Shown: positions 45,184 through 56,787 of the stretch, in pieces
How positions within the stretch are numbered: position 1 is the first letter of the stretch
Layout of the letters: the number at the start of each line of letters is the position of its first letter
Source: Stenogyne calaminthoides
Taxonomy: Eukaryota > Streptophyta > Magnoliopsida > Lamiales > Lamiaceae
Length of the DNA: 64,000 bases
Direction of reading: 5' to 3'
Assembly: GCA_037126765.1 (NCBI GenBank)
Contig: JBBCBC010000007.1
Location: 22,825,667-22,889,666 of the forward strand
Program-made: the position numbers and the translations under genes
Notes under the pieces: generated by a model
Database searches by the model: none
Told to the model about the DNA's origin: nothing
The model's input: the letters and a program-made list of their open reading frames with translations, nothing else

Positions 45184-45501
45184 CTCCTGTGCACCACATG
45201 CACCAATCCAAATTGGTGCACTCTAAACCCTAACCCCTAAATATTGAACCCTAAATCATATATGAACTATTTGGGTCGGGTGAACCATGAATCACTTGGG
45301 CCGAGTGAACCATGAACCACTCGGGCCGGAATTGAGGTCGGGTCCGTATTAAAAAAAAATAAATCTAAAACTGAAATTAAAGTTAAAAGATAACCGAAAT
45401 TGAAAAAAGAAAAAAAAAGTTAAAACTAAAAAAAAATTAGAAATAGAGCTTTTAAAATTAAATTGCATCAATTTTATTGGTGCATGTGGTGCACATGAGA
45501 A
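45184..45501. mobile_element. MITE with ~37-bp inverted repeats
   Basis: CTGTGCACCACATGCACCAA at the left is mirrored by TTGGTGCATGTGGTGCACAT at the right; pairing extends on to AATTGGTGCA / TGCATCAATT. 318 bp, no ORF. The inside has three diverged 25-27-bp tandem copies of TGAACCATGAATCACTTGGG (45260-45330). Confidence 0.65.
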
Positions 45502-45840
45502 TTTGCATATTATTAGATGAACTTAGAAAATGTCGCTCTTAGATGCGAATTTAAAAGAAGGTTGCACCAAGATCTCAACCGCTGCAATCTCTCAAAAAAT
45601 TCTTTGTAATGTATGTAATATTTGTAATTAATTTTACACAATGTAACTTAGATTCAACCAATTTTTAAAAAAAATTAAATTATAATTTCAAATATATCCC
45701 ACTTATTTAAAATACAACCTATCTCAATTAGTTATTTAATTAGGTTTAATCCACTTATTCACCTGATTAGCATATTATCGAATCCACTCTTATTTTATTC
45801 ATATTATTAAATATATTATGAAATATTTTTGAGTATATAT

Positions 45841-46048
45841 CTTGTGAATCCGGCCGAGTTCACGATAAAATCTATCATTATTATGCATAAATACTATCAT
45901 TATTTAAAAAATAAAATATTTTATATTTTAAACGATGATAGTGTATAAATATAATAATAATAGTGTTTATACATAACAATAATAATATGTATATATAATA
46001 GTGTTATCTAAATAAATACAGTTCACTGTGAAATCCAATTGAAACAAG
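45841..46048. mobile_element. MITE with GTTCAC-type termini, copy 2
   Basis: CTTGTGAATCCGGCCGAGTT at the left is mirrored imperfectly by CTGTGAAATCCAATTGAAAC at the right. Inside, TATCATTATTATGCATAAA-type motifs as in 44703-44923. Confidence 0.4.
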
Positions 46049-47889
46049 TTTTTATCGATTTTTATGTTTAGAATGAAACTAGATAACATATTGTGCCAAT
46101 CATCCTTGAGCTCCAACTTTCTTTTAGAGCAATATTTTATTAATTTACTAGAATTTTAAGTATTATAATTTTTTTAAATATTGTTATATGTAAATTTTAT
46201 TATAAAAATCATCATTCTAAGTTCTAACGCATCCGGAATCCCAGATATTCCCCTTCCATGTCTAAAAAAATGGAAAAGAAATTGATATGATTCCCAGTAT
46301 ATTCCTGCGTACGGCAAGTAATATATAATTTAGAAAGAAAAAACCAAGAAAAAGCAAGCAGTATATTATTTAAAGATAAAAATTTGTATAAACTAATTCA
46401 TACTATGAATTTTATTTTTAATTTATGAGTATTTAAACCTAGTCAGAGTATGATACGGGTCAAGTTTAATGAGTTAGAAAAATGTGTTGGAATGAATGAA
46501 ATTGATCAAATAATTTAAATTCATAACATAGACCTGATTCATGGGAGATCAACTCTTATTTTAAAACAGAAAACCAAAAGCAATGTATTATTTAAAAAGA
46601 AAAAACCAAAAAAAGGAAGCAATATATACATTTAGGCAAAGGTGCTTACAATGAAGGCACTAAGAAATAGGCTTTTGTATTGGTAGAAATATGTGCTCTT
46701 TTGATCGTGTCGTTTCACAAAGCACCACTAGAAAGTAGGAGCAATGATAAGAAAGAAGCCATGATTGCATCTTTTATAAGTCTTCGGCCTATATTATTAT
46801 TTCATCAACTGCATTGACTAGTAATTGATTCATCATGACCAATAACCATCATGGGAAGAATTGTTTTTCTTGTTTGGATTGCTAATTAGTGATTACTACT
46901 ACCAACTACACAAAATAATGATTAATTAATACTACTAGCATCAACGAATACTAGAATATATTTCATTAAATTAAATTATTACATAAAGTGGTATATATAT
47001 GTATTTTATATTACTTGTCTTTATGTAAAGAAAAATAATTTACTTTTTCAAAAATACTTATCTGCAATAATGTAACTTGCTAAGAAAAATGAGGAGCCCT
47101 TACACTTATATGCAATAATGTACGAGCATAAGATTTTTGCAATATAGCTCCGCTCTACCTATTTTTAAGAGAAAATTGTTCTAAAATATAATATGAGTAC
47201 CACTATTTTTTTAAGATATAAACACTTTTTGTTTATATCAAAATTGTCAATGCACGGTGGTTATTTCTAGGGATATTCACGGGGTTTATAGATTATCGAA
47301 CTCAAATCGAAACTCAAACAAAAAATAACCCAAATAAGAAATAACTATTGACTTTTTGATTTTTTTCGAACCAAATCGATTTTTTTTTATATGGACTTGG
47401 ATATTATCGAATTAACTGTACCAAAAATCGAATGAAATTGCCATAGACCATACTAGACTGGACTGGACCGAACCGAATAGCCGATTTAAATATGAAAATT
47501 TAATTATTAATTTATTTTATATTAATCAAATTATATTATAGATTATTGATATCCATGTAAATAAATATTGAATATATCATATGAATGTATTGGTGAGATA
47601 TTAAAATATTTACTTATTTATTTGTGATTTATAATTATCGAAAATCCTAGAAAATCCTCAATTTGTAATTATGCATACTTTCTATCTTGCACCAACTCAT
47701 TACTCTCACCGCCAGACATTAGACGCTTTATTCTGTAGTTTGTACCTCTCGTCAATTTGGACCGACGAAAATTTACAGTATATTTTAAAGGAATGTTTAA
47801 ATGTATATTTTATTAATCATATTTTAAATACACTATTGATGGTGTCTTACATTGTTTTAATATTTTTCAATGTTCGTGTGATCTAATAG
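46049..47889. other. AT-rich stretch, no gene recognised
   Basis: No convincing exon or repeat. The frame at 47671-47886 begins with ATG but is hydrophobic, AT-driven and out of frame with the exon at 47890, so it is likely intron. 47270-47480 contains CCGAACCGAATAG-like short motifs. Confidence 0.45.
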
Positions 47890-48521
47890 CAGCAAAGAGG
47901 AAAGAAACAAAAGTAACCAGAAGCCTAAGAAAGTAGGCAGTGATGATGATTTTGAGATGTAAGAATATTTGTTTTCCCTATTTCTCTATTTGTAACAATA
48001 CTTAATGCTTGCTTTTAGTTAATGTAGCAATATTCTTTTCGATTATGATGCCAAAGATAATTGTACTACTATACTGCAAAAATATGATAAGATAGTAAAA
48101 TGTCATTCTTGTATTTTTTTATTAATTCTGATACATCTCACCTAATATTTTTTTATACTCCTAATTTTTGTAGTGAGGAAGAAATTAAAGACAAGCCTAC
48201 TAAAGAAAAGAAACAAAAACTACCTGTTAAAAGGTAAAAAAGAGGTTTCATAATTTTATTGTGATACTCTAGACAATATATTTGATACGCTAGCTGTGCT
48301 ATCTGATTCTTCAGCAAACAATATGTAATTGTATTGAACTTAATGCTTGCTTTTAGTTGATGTAGCATTTTTTTGTTCGATTATGATGCTAAAAGTAATT
48401 CTGATACATCTCACCTGATATTTTTGGTACTCCTAATTTTTGTAGTGAAGAAAAAATTAAAGAAACCTTGGTTACTGGAGGTGGAAGCGGAGCTCAAGAG
48501 GAACAAGAAGAAGAAGAATAA
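47890..48521 (+). CDS. Three terminal exons of an unknown gene (partial)
   Basis: Exons 47890-47958 (or from 47893), 48174-48233 and 48446-48521, with GT-AG introns 47959-48173 and 48234-48445. All introns are phase 2 and the joined frame stays open to TAA at 48519-48521. The product tail is highly charged: KPKKVGSDDDFE, then Lys/Glu-rich, then GGGSGAQEEQ and a poly-Glu end, as at the C-termini of many nuclear proteins. I do not recognise the gene. Upstream exons were not found, so it may be a remnant. Two units look duplicated: TGAGGAAGAAATTAAAGA and TGAAGAAAAAATTAAAGA start the last two exons, and both introns end CTCCTAATTTTTGTAG. An LTR fragment begins 27 bases after the stop. Confidence 0.55.
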
Positions 48522-48548
48522 GAAATCATGATTTTGCATTGATGTGTA

Positions 48549-48692
48549 TGTTGGGGAACGTTTTGTCCGGATCTATTAGAGGTGCAATTTAAATTATTTA
48601 ATTATTACTAGCATGAATTAATCCTAAATTAATTCAAATAACAATTAAATATCTAACAACAAATCATGCGAACAATTAAGCCACGTAAATCC
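48549..48692 (-). repeat. Family-C LTR terminal fragment, reverse
   Basis: TGTTGGGGAACG... then GATCTATT and ACTAGCATGAATTAATCCTA, matching the reverse complement of the C2 LTR end (50900-51055). Cut off at 48692 where a reverse B LTR begins. Confidence 0.7.
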
Positions 48693-49343
48693 TATAGGTC
48701 CCGAACAGGTTTCGTGCGGGCAGAAGTCTAGAGGGGGGGGGTGAATAGACTTCTGAATTTTTTTTTCGTGAGATCAGGTGTGAATAGAAAGTATGCCTGA
48801 TCAGAGTGCGTGTGAATCAGTTTGGACTGATATCCAACTTACTGATCGCCTGAAGGCAGATCAGTTTGGTGTCTATCAGTTTAACTGATGTGCGGAAGCT
48901 AAGTTTTAACCCGTGTGAAAAACCAGTTTTGTTAAATCATAATTCTGCGTTATCTGTTTTGAATCAGATGACAAATTGTCAAATTGATCAGATCAGTTGC
49001 TTGATGCAAATTTGATCCAGACTCAGAATATGCATGCAATATTTTAACAAGTAGTGTGCAAAGTGTAAAGCAGGTAAATCAGATAAAGCACACCAGATTT
49101 TTATAGTGGTTCGGACAACCTATCCTACGTCCACTCTTCCCTATCAGCAGGGCCATCAACTTAACCAACTGGACTTAGTTTAATGTGTTAGTCCAACACA
49201 GTACAACAGCTGTTTCAAGAGTTCTCACTCAACCAATCCCAGAAATCAGAAACTAGAAACCCTAGTCTGGAATCTTGCTAAACAAACTTAACCTAACTTT
49301 TTGGTTTGGGTATAAGATTTGTTGTGTTCTAACTGGAATTCTA
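48693..49343 (-). repeat. Family-B LTR fragment, reverse
   Basis: Reverse complement of the 3' part of the B LTR at 53085-53743: CGAACAGGTTTCGTGCGGGC, GCAGAAGTCTAGAGGGG, and CCTAGTCTGGAATCTTGC. Its other end is cut by C2 at 49344. A run of nine G at 48733 and of T at 48758 marks the LTR end region. Confidence 0.8.
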
Positions 49344-51055
49344 TGTTGGGGTTATACTGAAAAGTATGCTTTTACTTTGTATAACCAAACCGAATTTCTT
49401 ATTTATTTACTGAAATAAATTATTTATCACTGTTGCACTATATATGAATGAATGTTATATATATTTATTGCAAACCCATTCGATAAGTAAGTATGTATCA
49501 CGTTGAAGTTAATTTGGTGATACCAGATCACAGAAGATCAAATTAACAGTCCTCGTGATTAAGTACAAATTCACAACCCAGATGGAAATGAACAATCCAT
49601 CATGAAAGGTTGAAGTGTAAGGTTCAGATTGGCTTATCTTGACCAAGAGAATTACACTAGTGCATGACGATGCGCTGAATAGGACCTACAGGGGGATAAA
49701 TTCTTCGGTACTGAATATACAAGAATTAGACCTCAGTGGTGCGTCATTTTTTAATCTCCGTTCCTTAAATAGGATTGTGTGAGATTAATAACTATTGTTT
49801 TGACTTATGATGGGAAGAGAATCATTGCGATTCGATACCTTATATCTTGGGCAATATTATTAGTTACACGACGATCGCTAAGATTTAGTACGGAAAATCG
49901 TGTGCAAGGACGTCTTGCTTGATTTGTCCCCTTGGTGGGCTCAAAATCTTTATCATACCAAATCTTGCAAGTGGAAATTTATTTTCGGTATGGATAATAA
50001 TGTTGAACTGTCTTTACTCCAAGGACAAATATATTAATTAATATAAAGCTTGTTCAGTGGCTTAATTAATTAGTGGACTAATATAATCTTAAACACGGGA
50101 AATAATGATCGGGAGCCATATTATTGTGAAGTCGTAATGTGGGTTAAGATGGATAGTTCAATATTAATTTTATAGTGGAGTAAATTAATATTAATGGGCT
50201 TGAATAATATTTTGGCTAAATATTATAGTTTCATAGTCCATTGGAGGTCCAATCTTAATTCTCCTAAAGGCCCCTCAACCCAAATTAAAGTTCAATTAAT
50301 GAAAATGAGAAGAAAATATTATTGCCTATTTTTCCATAATTTTCGAAAATAATTAAAGGAAGAAAGAGAAAAGATTCTCTTGATTTTCTTGGAAAAAATT
50401 TATGGAATATGTATTCTTGGAATACAAGGTTATCCCATAAATTCAAGAAAAGTCAAAGATCATATTTCTTCCCTATTTTAGTTGTAATTTTCGAAAACCC
50501 CTTAATATTAGGAGGTGGGATTTTTGTGGAATATTTTAATTATGGAGAAAAGAATATATTGGATATATTCAAGATTTCTTGGAGATCAAGAAAAAGATTT
50601 ACCCATCTTGTTCCTAAGCCAAAATTTCGACCACCCTAGTATTATAAATAGGGGATGAATTTTTCATCCTCAATTGCAATTCCATGTGTTGGAAAAATTA
50701 GAAATCCACAAAGGTGGTGGCAAAAATATTTTATTTTTCTCCTTTAAATTAAAATCGTTCGTTGATAATCCTCCCACCGGATTACGTTCGTGGACGTGGG
50801 ACATATTTGGAAAGGCACTTTGGGTTGATCCATCGTCTCAACGGTTGTCTCTACGAGAGGTTAGTATTTACGTAATTCCTAGATTCCGCATGCTTAGGAT
50901 TTACGTGAATTACTTGTACGCATGTTGCTTAATTGCTTGTTTAATTATTATGTTGAAATGATTTAGGATTAATTCATGCTAGTAATTAATTGAGTAATTT
51001 AAATATGTATTTAAATTCATTTCGAATAGATCCGGGCACCCCTAATTTCCCAACA
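49344..51055 (+). repeat. C2 5' LTR
   Basis: 1712 bp, TGTTGGGGTTATACTG ... TTTCCCAACA. TATA box TATAAATAGGGG at about 50643. Frames inside (50409-50961) are LTR sequence with C1 counterparts. Confidence 0.88.
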
Positions 51056-51057
51056 AC

Positions 51058-51070
51058 TGGTATCAGAGCC
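51058..51070 (+). other. C2 primer binding site
   Basis: TGGTATCAGAGCC, initiator tRNA-Met type, two bases after the LTR. Confidence 0.92.
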
Positions 51071-52006
51071 TCGGTTTCGAGCTCTGCTTTTAAATTGTTA
51101 TTTAAATTATGTTGGCCATTAAATTTTATTGAAAATTGGATAGTAGAATAGCTAGATCTGTTTTGCAGGTATCCAATTGTCATTGTATTTAATGTGTTTA
51201 TTTATTTCATGCGTATGATTGGTTTTAATTCGGCTCGTTCGAATTTGTTTTTCTCGTGAGAAAATCCACGAGTAGATTAGGCTATTTGATTTGTTCAATG
51301 TAATAGACTAGTCTAGATTTAGGTTTGTTTATTTTTGTAAAATAAATTGTAACATGTCGAAGATGAAGACGGAGGTGAGAAATAAAAACAGATCTGGAAC
51401 CGTACGTGGGCGACGTGCGTCGTGCGAAACATGCCAAGGGAGGCACGCGTGCGACGCAGACGCCGCTAGTTGAATGGGCCTGGCGCACGGTGCCAGGCGG
51501 GATCGGCCCAAGGACCCGTGCAGATGCGACGAGGGCGGCATAGGGCACGGGGTGCCGGGCGCTAGGCACAGGGTGCGGGGCGCTGGGCGCGGGCGCGGGC
51601 ACGGGCGATGACAGATACGGCCAGGTCGGGTGTAAGGCATGCACCCTGACCCGCGAGCTGGTCGGTGCATGAGATGTGACTTTTCGAGACGTTCGAGTGG
51701 GAGAAATTCAAGACGGCGTTTCTTCAAAATCAAGCCAAGAAAAATCAAACCATGACAGTTGGATATTTTGTGCCCAATATGCTTATTTTTCTGCTATGCT
51801 TGATTTATTGTTGTATTTTCTTATGTTTTATTTAAATTGTTTAAATGTGTTTGCATGAGAATTGCTCAATGAAAAATTTCAAAATTAAAAAAATACTAAG
51901 TATTTTAAACAATTAATATGGTTTTGAATCGAATTAATTATTGACCTCCATGATTTATTTATTTGTGAAATCTTTTGGAGAAATTTCCCTAAGGGACGAC
52001 CAAAAG
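51071..52006 (+). other. C2 leader with GC-rich island
   Basis: Matches the C1 leader before and after a GC-rich island (51400-51640, with tandem GGGCGC/GGCGCGGGC units). The frames there (51282-51748 minus) are low-complexity Pro/Ala/Arg and are not genes. It stops at GACCAAAAG where element B begins; in C1 the same phrase continues as GGCCAAAAGATGG. Confidence 0.7.
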
Positions 52007-53743
52007 TGTTGGAAAATTTGTATTATGTTTTGATGGAAGTTCCAAAACAGTTTGTAATAGGACCAGTCAGACCTGTTAGCTGACTGATGACTTAGTATCA
52101 GGATAGGATGACCAGCTGAAATGTATAGACAGCTAATGTAAAAGATAGGTCACATATTAAGGGGGAACTCAATATGCATAGGTCAGATGAGGTCAGAAGA
52201 TCAGAAGACCAGATGAGGTCAGAAGATCTGAAGGTCAGATGAGGTCAGAAGATCTGAAGGTCAGATGAGGTCAGAAGATCAGAAGACCAGATAAGGTCAG
52301 AAGATCAGAAGACCAGATGAGGTTAGAAGATCAGAAGACCAGATGAGGTCAGAAGATCTGAAGACCAGATGAGGTCAGAAGATCAGAAGACCAGATGAGA
52401 TCAGAAGACAAGTCAAGTCAGAAGACTAGACGAAGTTAGATGATCAGGTGAAGACCTGAAGCTCAAGTTCAGAAGACCTGAAGATCAGATGGCTACCAGA
52501 AGAACAAGACCAGAAGACCAGAAGACCTACATCAGTCGAGTCTGCTAGTTGAGCTAAGACAACTTGCACCAGAAGACTCTATCAGGCAGACTGATCAGTT
52601 TTATCTGATCAGGTCAGCTCCCACCAGGTGTCAACTGATGTTACACCAGATCATTTGTACTATTAGAACAAGAAGAATGTCAACTTTAGTTGGTAGAACA
52701 AACACTAAAAAGTGTACTTGTTAATCGATGAGAACGAGACACGTACGTACGGAGCTGACAATGCGGGATTCGGCGCTGCAAAGTCAAACGACTATAAAGG
52801 ACAAATACACACACTTTCGGCCATGCCGTTCCTGAAGCACGTCAAATCAATCCAGCAACCTACCAAAAATAGCCTGAAATTCAAATTGCTCTCCAACGGC
52901 TCTTTGATTTCGAGGTCTATAAATATGGGATTGCTCTTCATAGTGAAGACACAGAAATTATCATCAAGCTCAAGTCATAAGCAAATTTCCGCACGAAGAA
53001 CACGAAATTCAAGTTTATTTTATAACTGTTCATCCCATTAGTTCTTAGCATAGAAATCTCATCCTCTAGCTTTAGGCTATATAAACGCTAGGATAGATTT
53101 CCAGTTGGAACAACAACAAATCTTTACCCAAACTCAAAGTTAGGTTAAGTTTGTTTAGCAAGATTTCAGACTAGGGTTTCTAGTTCTGATTTCTAGGATC
53201 GGTTGAGTGAGAACTCTTAAAACATCTGTTGGTTGTACTGTGTTGGACTAACACAATAAACTAAGTCCAGTTGGTTAAGTTGGTGCCCCTTGTGATAGGG
53301 AAGAGTGGACGTAGGACTGGTTGTCCGAACCACTATAAAAATCTTGTGTGTATTTACTTGTTTTTAACTGCTTTACACGACTGCACACAACTTGGTCTAA
53401 ACTGCATATATATTCTGAGTTAGGATCAGTCTGCATCAAGCAACTGATCTGATCAGCTTGACATTTCAGTCATTTGATTGAAAATAGACTTCAGAATCTG
53501 ATCTTATAAAACTGTTTTTTCACACGGGTTAAAACTAGCTTCCGCACATTAGTTAAACTGATAGACACCGAACTGATTTGCCATCAGGCGATCAGTAAGT
53601 TGGATATCATTCCAAACTGATTCACTCGCACTCTGATCAAGCAACGTACCATCACACCTGATCTTGCACGAATTTTTTTTCAGAAGTCTATTCACCCCTC
53701 CCCTCTAGACTTCTGCCCTCATGAAACTCGTTCAGGATCTACA
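52007..53743 (+). repeat. Element B 5' LTR
   Basis: 1737 bp, TGTTGGAAAATTTG ... CAGGATCTACA. Two TATA-like boxes: TATAAATATGGG at 52918 and GCTATATAAACG at 53078; the second is nearer the likely start of R. An AAGGGGGAACT purine tract inside U3 (52160-52170) repeats the one near 59875. The frame at 52712-53041 lies in the LTR and recurs in part at 63890-64000; not a gene. Confidence 0.88.
52184..52420 (+). repeat. 26-bp minisatellite in element B LTR
   Basis: About nine tandem copies of CAGATGAGGTCAGAAGATCA plus GAAGAC. Copies start at 52184, 52210, 52236, 52262, 52288 and so on, exactly 26 bases apart with few changes. Lies in U3, where repeats can act as enhancers; no direct evidence of that here. 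Confidence 0.92.
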
Positions 53744-53745
53744 AG

Positions 53746-53757
53746 TGGTATCAGAGC
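53746..53757 (+). other. Element B primer binding site
   Basis: TGGTATCAGAGC, initiator tRNA-Met type, two bases after the LTR. Confidence 0.92.
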
Positions 53758-53882
53758 AGTGGTTCTATGGACCACTGGCTTTGAATATCATCGGTTCTTG
53801 AGGAAGAACCTTTGTGGTCACTTGAACAGATCTTGAAAAACCGTTTTTAAAAAACATCATATGTTTTCAAAACTCACTAAGC

Positions 53883-54710
53883 ATGGATAATACATCTGGT
53901 ATGTATCATGATCTACCCAAGTTTTCTATTGATGAGTATGCAGATTGGGTCATACTCATGAGCAATCATCTGGGAGCTATAAGCAGCAGAATGATGGAAG
54001 TTCTTGAACAAGGACCTATCATTATCTACCACAACAACCCAGCTGAAGGTGGTGATCCAGATTTTCCAGTTGGCGCTCGGATCAGAAAGAGCCCATCTCT
54101 GATGGATGCTGAAGAAAGAAAGCTGTCAAATCTGGATACAGTTGCAAGACATATCATCATGAAGACGATGGATAAGATCACAAGAGAGAAGATCAAATAC
54201 CTCAAGATTGTGAAGCAGATGTGGGATACTCTAGCTGAGATATGCGAAGGAAATGAACAGATAAAGGATAGCAGATTACAGGCCGAACTGGTTAAGTTCG
54301 AGAAACTTAAGATGCTGCCTAATGAGACGATCAACCAGCTAGATGGAAGGATTACCATGTCGATCAACAAGCTCAGAGAATTAGGACGAGAAATGACCGA
54401 CAAAGACATTGACTACAAGATTCTGAGATCTTTAATGGAGAAATGGGATATGAAGGTTACTGTGATCAAGGACTGCCAGGATATAGCGAAGATGAAGCTA
54501 AGCAGTTTGTTCTTAAATCTGAAAGCCCATGAATTCGACCTAATTGAGAGATGGCAAGAGGGAGATGATGAGTCATCTGCCGAAACCACACCTGCAACAA
54601 CAAAAGCAGTAGCATTCAAAGCAGGCGACAGTTGCTCAAAATCTTCTGAGCCTATTGGAAACATTGTTAGTCAAGCTGAACAGATTGCTCTACTCACCAG
54701 AAAGCTTTAA
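53883..54710 (+). pseudogene. Element B gag, N-terminal part
   Basis: ATG about 125 bases after the primer site. 275 codons: N-terminal WVILMSNHLGAISSRMMEVL, UBN2-type core (IVKQMWDTLAEICEGNEQIK; KFEKLKMLPNETINQLDGRI), then SSLFLNLKAHEFDL. It ends at TAA 54708-54710, after which the same frame continues (NIQLRKYRRFYKDY). The stop is therefore a point change, plausibly CAA to TAA. Confidence 0.87.
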
Positions 54711-54725
54711 AGATCAAACATTCAA

Positions 54726-56453
54726 TTGAGAAAGTATAGAAGATTCTACAAAGACTATCAGAATAGCAGAGGAAGAGATAAAATATCGTCTGACATATCG
54801 CAGGAAAGAAACAGATCTGATGACAGAAGAGACGACCAAAGAGAAAAGAAAAAAGATGATTGTGCTGAAGATCACAAATCAGAAAGGAGAAATTCAGATC
54901 AAAGGCAAACCGGGAAGTCACCTGACAGATCATACAGAAGATATGACTCACCTGCCATAAGAAGTTCTGTAGAGAGAGGAGTCTGCTTCAACTGCCAGAA
55001 ACCAGGTCACAAGAGTGCAGACTTCCCTGACTTGACACCAAAAGAAAGAGAAGATAAGAGGAACAGAAGAGAGCAACGATACAGAGACAGGAAAGCAATG
55101 GTTGCTGACACTACTGGAATAGATGATTCTTATCTACCATCTGAAGATTCTGGTTACTCATCTGTAGAGGACTTCTGCCTGATGAGCAATGTTGATGACT
55201 TCAACTATTTTGATGATCTGATGTTCTCATCTGATGACGACATCTGTCTCATGGCCAAGGAAGAAGATCAATCTGAGGTATCTTCTAAACTATCTGTGTT
55301 TTCTGCTTCCACACTAGCTGTGCTGAGCACACCTGCTGGAGAGATTGACATGCAGCTCTACAGTGAACAATTGCTTGATGATCTCTCCAATGCAGTAGAC
55401 ACTTATACCATAGTGGAAGCTGAGAACGACAAGCTAAGGATAGAGAATATTCAGATTGTTAAAGAAAATGCTGTCAGAAAAGCTGCTGAACTAAAATCAG
55501 CTGAAACTGCTCTGAAGATGACTGCAGAACTGGAAGTTCTAAAAGTCAGTTCTTCTGATCAGGATAAACTGATTAAGGAACATCTAGCTATTAACAAACA
55601 GCAAGCTGATGATCTCAAAATTCTCCATGCTAAGTTTGATGAACTCTTCCGACTGCATGAGAGTCTAAAATCAACTGAGGATAGTTTGCGTAAGAAAATA
55701 GAGGTCTTCACGAAATCATCTAAGACTGTTCAAAACTTGAACAACTATTTTCGTACGTCAACTAATAAGAAGGGAATTGGGTATGAACATCCTTCTGCAT
55801 CCTCAAAAGCTCCGTCTGGTTCACTTCAGAAAAGTGTAATCAAACGAGTTTCTGATCACGATACACGAAAAGCAAAATCATCAGATAAGGGAAAAGGATC
55901 AGCTGACCAGGCAAGGTAAGTGTCTGATTAGAAAGGGAACAACAATGGACCACAACTGATCAAGCATCAGCCGAGGAATCAACGGAAGAATCCTGTTCTT
56001 CTGAAGAAACCTCAACCTGATCAGCAGATTAGGAATCAGAAAAGACAACCTCTCAAGGGGAAATCTGATCTGAAACCTAATCAGGTCAAGCTGCCTAACA
56101 AGCAAGCTAAGGGTAAACTGCTAAGACCGTCGATGCCAAAAGGATAAGAATCTTTTAATGGTAGCAATCGTACCTACCCTTACAATCAGAAACCTAGGGC
56201 TGCTGCACCTGCGCCCCACTGGATTAAAAGAAGACAAATATCAATGAAAAATCCCAAGTCTTCTGATTCATCCAAGGCTCACACTCATGATCATACTGAC
56301 CAGATTGCATATGAAGAGACGTATGATTATGTAGATGTTTATGGGAGACAGATCAAGCCCTCTGTTTTCAACAAAGGTGCCAGATATGTTTGGATCCCGA
56401 AAGGTATTTCTAACCCTCTAGGACCCGATTCTACTGGGGTACCTAAAGCCTGA
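54726..56453 (+). pseudogene. Element B gag, C-terminal part (zinc knuckle and coiled coil)
   Basis: Arg/Asp-rich basic region, then zinc knuckle CFNCQKPGHKSADF, whose last ligand is Phe instead of Cys, so zinc binding is probably lost. An acidic stretch (FDDLMFSSDDDICLMAKEED) and a long coiled-coil region (about 55400-55720) follow. A stop near 55917 and frame loss to 56160 precede an in-frame segment at 56244-56453 (QIKPSVFNKGARYVWIPKG), typical for the gag-protease link in this lineage. Such extended gag is known from Sireviruses. Confidence 0.82.
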
Positions 56454-56470
56454 TCTGATTACAGGTTCGT

Positions 56471-56787
56471 GTGGGTTTGGCCAATAAAGGAGGTGTACAA
56501 GCAACTATCTGGTACATCGATAGTGGATGCTCAAGGCACGTGACTGGAAGCAAACATCTCCTTAGTTCATACACAGAACAAGAAGGCCCACATGTACTCT
56601 TTGGTGATGATAACTGTGGTTTTACCAGAGGATTCGGAACCTTAGAGAATGATGATGTACAGGTTACAGGAGTCTCGTATGTCGAAGGTTTGAAGCATAA
56701 CCTGTTATCGGTTTCTCCGACAACTGATTCAGTGTTGAGTTCTCGACTGATCAGTGCACTATCAAGAATCGAGTTACTCAACAGATT
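56471..56787 (+). pseudogene. Element B protease
   Basis: Aspartic protease with an intact active site, WYIDSGCSRHVTG (D-S-G), GPHVLFGDDNCG, and LKHNLLSVS. It then loses frame at about 56715 where NLLSVS should continue to QLCD. Joined by frameshifts to gag and integrase. Confidence 0.85.

Larger units (their letters stand above)
49344..52006 (+). mobile_element. Copia element C2, 5' LTR and leader only in this window
   Basis: Same family as C1. It was inserted in the reverse B LTR (probable target duplication TTCTA at 49339-49343) and is itself interrupted by element B at 52007. No gag or pol is visible here; the rest must lie beyond the window. More diverged from C1 than C1's own LTRs are from each other. 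Confidence 0.85.

Noticed and set aside
47671..47886. 71-codon ATG frame upstream of the terminal exons
   Set aside because: Different frame, hydrophobic AT-rich composition, and it ends at the acceptor site; better explained as intron.
51282..51748. Frames of 120-139 codons in the C2 leader
   Set aside because: Same reason as for C1; overlapping frames in a GC-rich repeat.
52712..53041. 109-codon frame in element B as a gene
   Set aside because: Lies in the LTR across a TATA box, starts at a non-ATG codon, and is repeated in the 3' LTR.
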